42,392 nucleotides of DNA, taken from a virus. Positions 40,105 to 42,392 of this stretch are shown in pieces. A model generated the notes under the pieces. The model made no database searches. It saw only the letters and a program-made list of their open reading frames with translations, and had not been told where the DNA came from. Location of the stretch: IMG/VR virus record IMGVR_UViG_3300046048_000288, positions 1 through 42,392 of that record; one strand, given 5' to 3'. Numbering within the stretch: the first letter of the stretch is position 1; each line of letters opens with the position of its first letter. The position numbers and the translations under genes are program-made.

Positions 40105-40733
40105 TACCTTCTTCCTATGTTGATTTGAACGTTTTGCGCATTCTTAACGATCGCTCTAGCGAAGTCCTCTGCGCTTTCCATGGGATTGCTATCGCTGGCG
40201 ATGGTAGTCTTGAGTTTGGTGTACTTGTCGACTGCTGCAAGTTTCTCGCTTGTAGAGCCTTTTGTAAGCGCGTCTCTAACTCCGCCAATAGCAAGCCCCG
40301 CGAGCGCATCCAACTCTGCTTGACGGTCCTTGTAGCTCTGTCGGATGATAGCTTGGCACAATGGGTCGTTAAGAACGCGGGAAATGGTGGAGATTGAAAG
40401 GCCCATAGCGTTATGAATTTGCTCGCCACTCTCACCGGAGAGATGCCGGAGTATAATCTCGTAATGTCTGTTCGAGATTCGTTGTAGCTTTCTGGAACCG
40501 TTAGATCTACGGATGCCATAGATTTTCTCCGCCTCATACCTTCGCATGATGCCATTCCCGAGGGATATAGCTGGCAACTGCATTCTTTTTCTACCGCGTT
40601 GACCATTAGCCAACTTAACGGCTGGCAAACTCTTGCGTTCCTCTATGAAGACTGGAAAAGTGAGATCGGGTAGTGTCCCCTCACTCTCCAGTACATTCAT
40701 AGAGAAACTTTCAAAGTTGGCTTGAATGTTCAT
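40104..40733 (-). CDS. Terminase small subunit
   Basis: 209 residues. A basic region (GQRGRKRMQL, RRSNGSRKLQR) precedes a helix-turn-helix (98-122; LSGESGEQIHNAMGLSISTISRVL). A long helical oligomerisation segment (about 125-185) and a basic tail follow. This HTH-plus-helix layout and location next to TerL match small terminase subunits that recognise the packaging site. It shares its last base with the start of the 93-residue gene. Confidence 0.75.
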   Translation of the reverse strand: MNIQANFESFSMNVLESEGTLPDLTFPVFIEERKSLPAVKLANGQRGRKRMQLPAISLGNGIMRRYEAEKIYGIRRSNGSRKLQRISNRHYEIILRHLSGESGEQIHNAMGLSISTISRVLNDPLCQAIIRQSYKDRQAELDALAGLAIGGVRDALTKGSTSEKLAAVDKYTKLKTTIASDSNPMESAEDFARAIVKNAQNVQINIGRR

Positions 40734-40939
40734 ATGTTAAAGAGATGGATCGCCTTTATCTTGCCATTTCGATAATAGTCAAGTCCTTTAACATTCGGAC
40801 ACTTTTCACCAGGGTGAGATTTCTTGCAATAGACGCATTGCTTCTCTAACTCCTCTAACCGATCAATCAGGTATTTGATCTTTTTGTAAGCAGCTTTAAC
40901 TCGTTCTTCTTCAGGCATTGCTTTAGCTTCGTCATTCAT
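40730..40939 (-). CDS. Small zinc-knuckle-like protein
   Basis: The ATG at 40939-40937 with AAGGAT upstream gives 69 residues; a TTG further upstream falls inside motif site 6. A charged helix (YKKIKYLIDRLEELEKQ) leads to CVYCKKSHPGEKC, a C-x2-C-x5-H-like knuckle. It overlaps the small terminase start by ATGA and may assist DNA recognition. Confidence 0.6.
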   Translation of the reverse strand: MNDEAKAMPEEERVKAAYKKIKYLIDRLEELEKQCVYCKKSHPGEKCPNVKGLDYYRNGKIKAIHLFNI

Positions 40940-40952
40940 TTCATCTATCCTT

Positions 40953-40965
40953 TTCAAATTTTGAA
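40953..40965 (-). promoter_or_regulatory. Palindromic motif site 6
   Basis: TTCAAATTTTGAA in the 29-base gap between the 66- and 69-residue genes. On the minus strand: GTTCAAAATTTGAAAA, then GGATAGATGAA and ATG, matching the layout at site 5. Confidence 0.65.
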
Positions 40966-40968
40966 CGT

Positions 40969-41169
40969 CTATCTATTGAGATTATCCCACCAGGGATTCG
41001 TCATGCTGTCCATCGTCAAAGTCTTAATCAGGGCGTTTTCAATCCTATCTACCATGGAAGTCGGATAGCCACTACCTGTCTGAACTGTCTTCCCTGAGAA
41101 ACTTCCGTATTGCCCTATTGAGTCTCCACCTGGAGAGAGTCGGGTTACTTGTGATCCAGATAGAGCCAT
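40969..41169 (-). CDS. Small late protein behind the fibre gene
   Basis: 66 residues. Starts at the fibre stop (TAATG overlap). Ser/Gly-rich N-terminal half (SPGGDSIGQYGSFSG), then a helix and a WWDNLNR end. Probably a structural accessory of the fibre. No family recognised. Confidence 0.55.
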   Translation of the reverse strand: MALSGSQVTRLSPGGDSIGQYGSFSGKTVQTGSGYPTSMVDRIENALIKTLTMDSMTNPWWDNLNR

Positions 41170-42392
41170 TACACAATCTTGAAGGTATCGCCATTACCTG
41201 GGGCAGTGGTAAGGGCAGTGAACGTGAGCAACCCGCTTGTGTTTGCATAATCAGTTATATCTGTAGCTTCCCCTTCGCAAGCACCAGAAGTCCAGATGAT
41301 GATTCGACCGATGAGTTGGTCGTCAGCATAACCGGATAGATTAGAGGTAGCTTGGGTGGTTGAAAGTGTCCCTGTTGCAGCAGCGCCAGTTATGATGCCA
41401 AGCGATAGAGTGGCTAGTTTCGTACTATTGCTATCTATCTCCGCTCGGACCTCAGCAGCAGTTGGTAGAGCCGCGAGCTGCGTATCCAGGTCAGCAGATG
41501 CCATCCCAATCGCAGTACGAATACCAGCAGCGTCAAGATCGTTAAGAGCGGCGATACTAGCAGCAGTAGCGAGAGTAGCAAGAGTAGTTGGGTAATCGTC
41601 ACTCTGTAGCTCGTTTGTATCAGCTAGGATGGAGGTTACATCGCTTTGCAATGCAGTCAGAGCAGTTGGATAGTCATCTGTCTGTAGTTCATTAGTATCA
41701 GCCAGAATACTAGCAATCTCTGTAGCTATCTCACCGAAGGAACCAGCAGTGACATGACTCGATTGAACTGCATCCCATACAGCAGCGGCTACGGTTGCGG
41801 CAGTTGGATCGTTTAGCGCAGCGATAAGTCCAGGCACATCATCTGTCTGGAGTTCATTCGTATCTGCGACGATAGCAGCAAGTTGTGTTGAGTTGCTATC
41901 TATCTCTGCTCGAATAGCAGCTGCGGTTGGAACCGACAGATTGCCGATGATGTTACCGGCAGTACCAGCACCGTATGCACCCGGAACAGAAGTTGCCCAA
42001 GGATCAGCTGCACCACCAGCGGCGGCTAGTTTATTACCAGCCGTATCAGCTGTAGTGTGAGCAGCAACTATATCTTCATCCCAAACGGCATCTACTATAG
42101 CAGCTAGACTTGCTGAGGATACCGTAGCTCCGTCAGACCCAGTTAGGGTATCCAAATCAGATTGGGCCGTAGCAAGAGCGGCGGCAGTAGCTAGACTGGT
42201 GAGTGCGCCAGAGTTGGGAAGGGCATCGGTAACGGCTTTAATCGCAGCAACTTCTGTGTCGATATAGCCTGCTATGGTCGATAGCGTTGAGGCTAGAGCC
42301 GTTAGACCGTCTGTGCCATTGGCGAGATCCGCAGCGGCCGCACTGCGCCCAAGGGTAAACTCGCCTATTACTTCACCAACTACAATTACACC
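41169..42392 (-). CDS. Tail fibre-like repetitive structural protein, C-terminal part (gene starts at 377 across the junction)
   Basis: This is the remainder of the 496-residue protein whose start lies at 377 on the circle; the final 110 bases here duplicate 1-110. It is Ala/Thr-rich with three copies of I-(V/L)-ADTNELQ-(T/S)-DD, two copies of RAEIDSNST-(Q/K)-LA, and a DPWATSVPGAYGAGTAGNI segment. I recognise these elements from repetitive proteins of many phages, often with appendage or fibre functions. The last 80 residues are a compact beta domain (IIIWTSGACEG, LLTFTALTTAPGNGD). Likely an elongated trimeric virion protein. Confidence 0.75.
   Translation of the reverse strand, partial: GVIVVGEVIGEFTLGRSAAAADLANGTDGLTALASTLSTIAGYIDTEVAAIKAVTDALPNSGALTSLATAAALATAQSDLDTLTGSDGATVSSASLAAIVDAVWDEDIVAAHTTADTAGNKLAAAGGAADPWATSVPGAYGAGTAGNIIGNLSVPTAAAIRAEIDSNSTQLAAIVADTNELQTDDVPGLIAALNDPTAATVAAAVWDAVQSSHVTAGSFGEIATEIASILADTNELQTDDYPTALTALQSDVTSILADTNELQSDDYPTTLATLATAASIAALNDLDAAGIRTAIGMASADLDTQLAALPTAAEVRAEIDSNSTKLATLSLGIITGAAATGTLSTTQATSNLSGYADDQLIGRIIIWTSGACEGEATDITDYANTSGLLTFTALTTAPGNGDTFKIV
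42283..42392. repeat. Right copy of the 110-base terminal repeat
   Basis: Identical to 1-110 except at 42385. Removing it gives a circle of 42,282 bases with the fibre gene intact. Confidence 0.9.

Overview
The window is a nearly complete, circular or terminally redundant genome of a tailed phage of about 42.3 kb, probably a podovirus. The first 110 bases recur at the last 110 with one mismatch (position 103 = C, 42385 = A). A tail-fibre-like gene runs off position 1 on the minus strand and continues in frame from 42282, so the window is one circle of about 42,282 bases cut inside that gene. The virion genes fit a short-tailed phage: large terminase, P22/T7-like portal, scaffold, major capsid protein, head-tail adaptor, a P22 gp10-like hub and three ejection-type proteins, with no tape measure, tube or sheath. 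I see no integrase, CI-type repressor, RNA polymerase or tRNA, which suggests a lytic lifestyle using host RNA polymerase. The host cannot be named. A TTGACA/TATAAT-type promoter set and Shine-Dalgarno sites suggest an ordinary bacterium.

There are two opposing transcription blocks. The divergent region (2576-3551) holds a consensus sigma70 promoter firing left (-35 at 2720-2715, -10 at 2697-2692) and an array of TTATGTYA boxes, the best candidate for an origin or early control region. The plus-strand early/middle block (3552-21420) starts with about 20 small proteins. It continues with a recombination set (RecB/Cas4-like nuclease, Sak4-like ATPase, DUF669-type SSB), a ribbon-helix-helix protein, a ParB-DNA methyltransferase fusion, a Dda/RecD2-like helicase, a UDG-exonuclease protein, a family A polymerase and a DUF3987-type helicase. 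The polymerase is split: exonuclease motifs I and II lie on one protein and motif III on the next, with three small genes between.

The minus-strand late block starts at 2575 with holin-like and small membrane genes, passes through the fibre genes and the circle junction, and then covers packaging, capsid, lysis, tail and ejection genes down to 21463. Between terminase and portal sits a PurD (GARS)-like ATP-grasp protein whose active site looks degenerate.

The most unusual non-coding signal is a 16-base motif, GTTCAAAWTTTGAAAA, present six times, in either orientation, always in one of the few intergenic gaps of both blocks. One copy is the leader of the ribbon-helix-helix gene, so a genome-wide operator network is a testable idea. 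A second signal is a 25-bp RNA helix (9857-9971) between a strong terminator and the nuclease operon.
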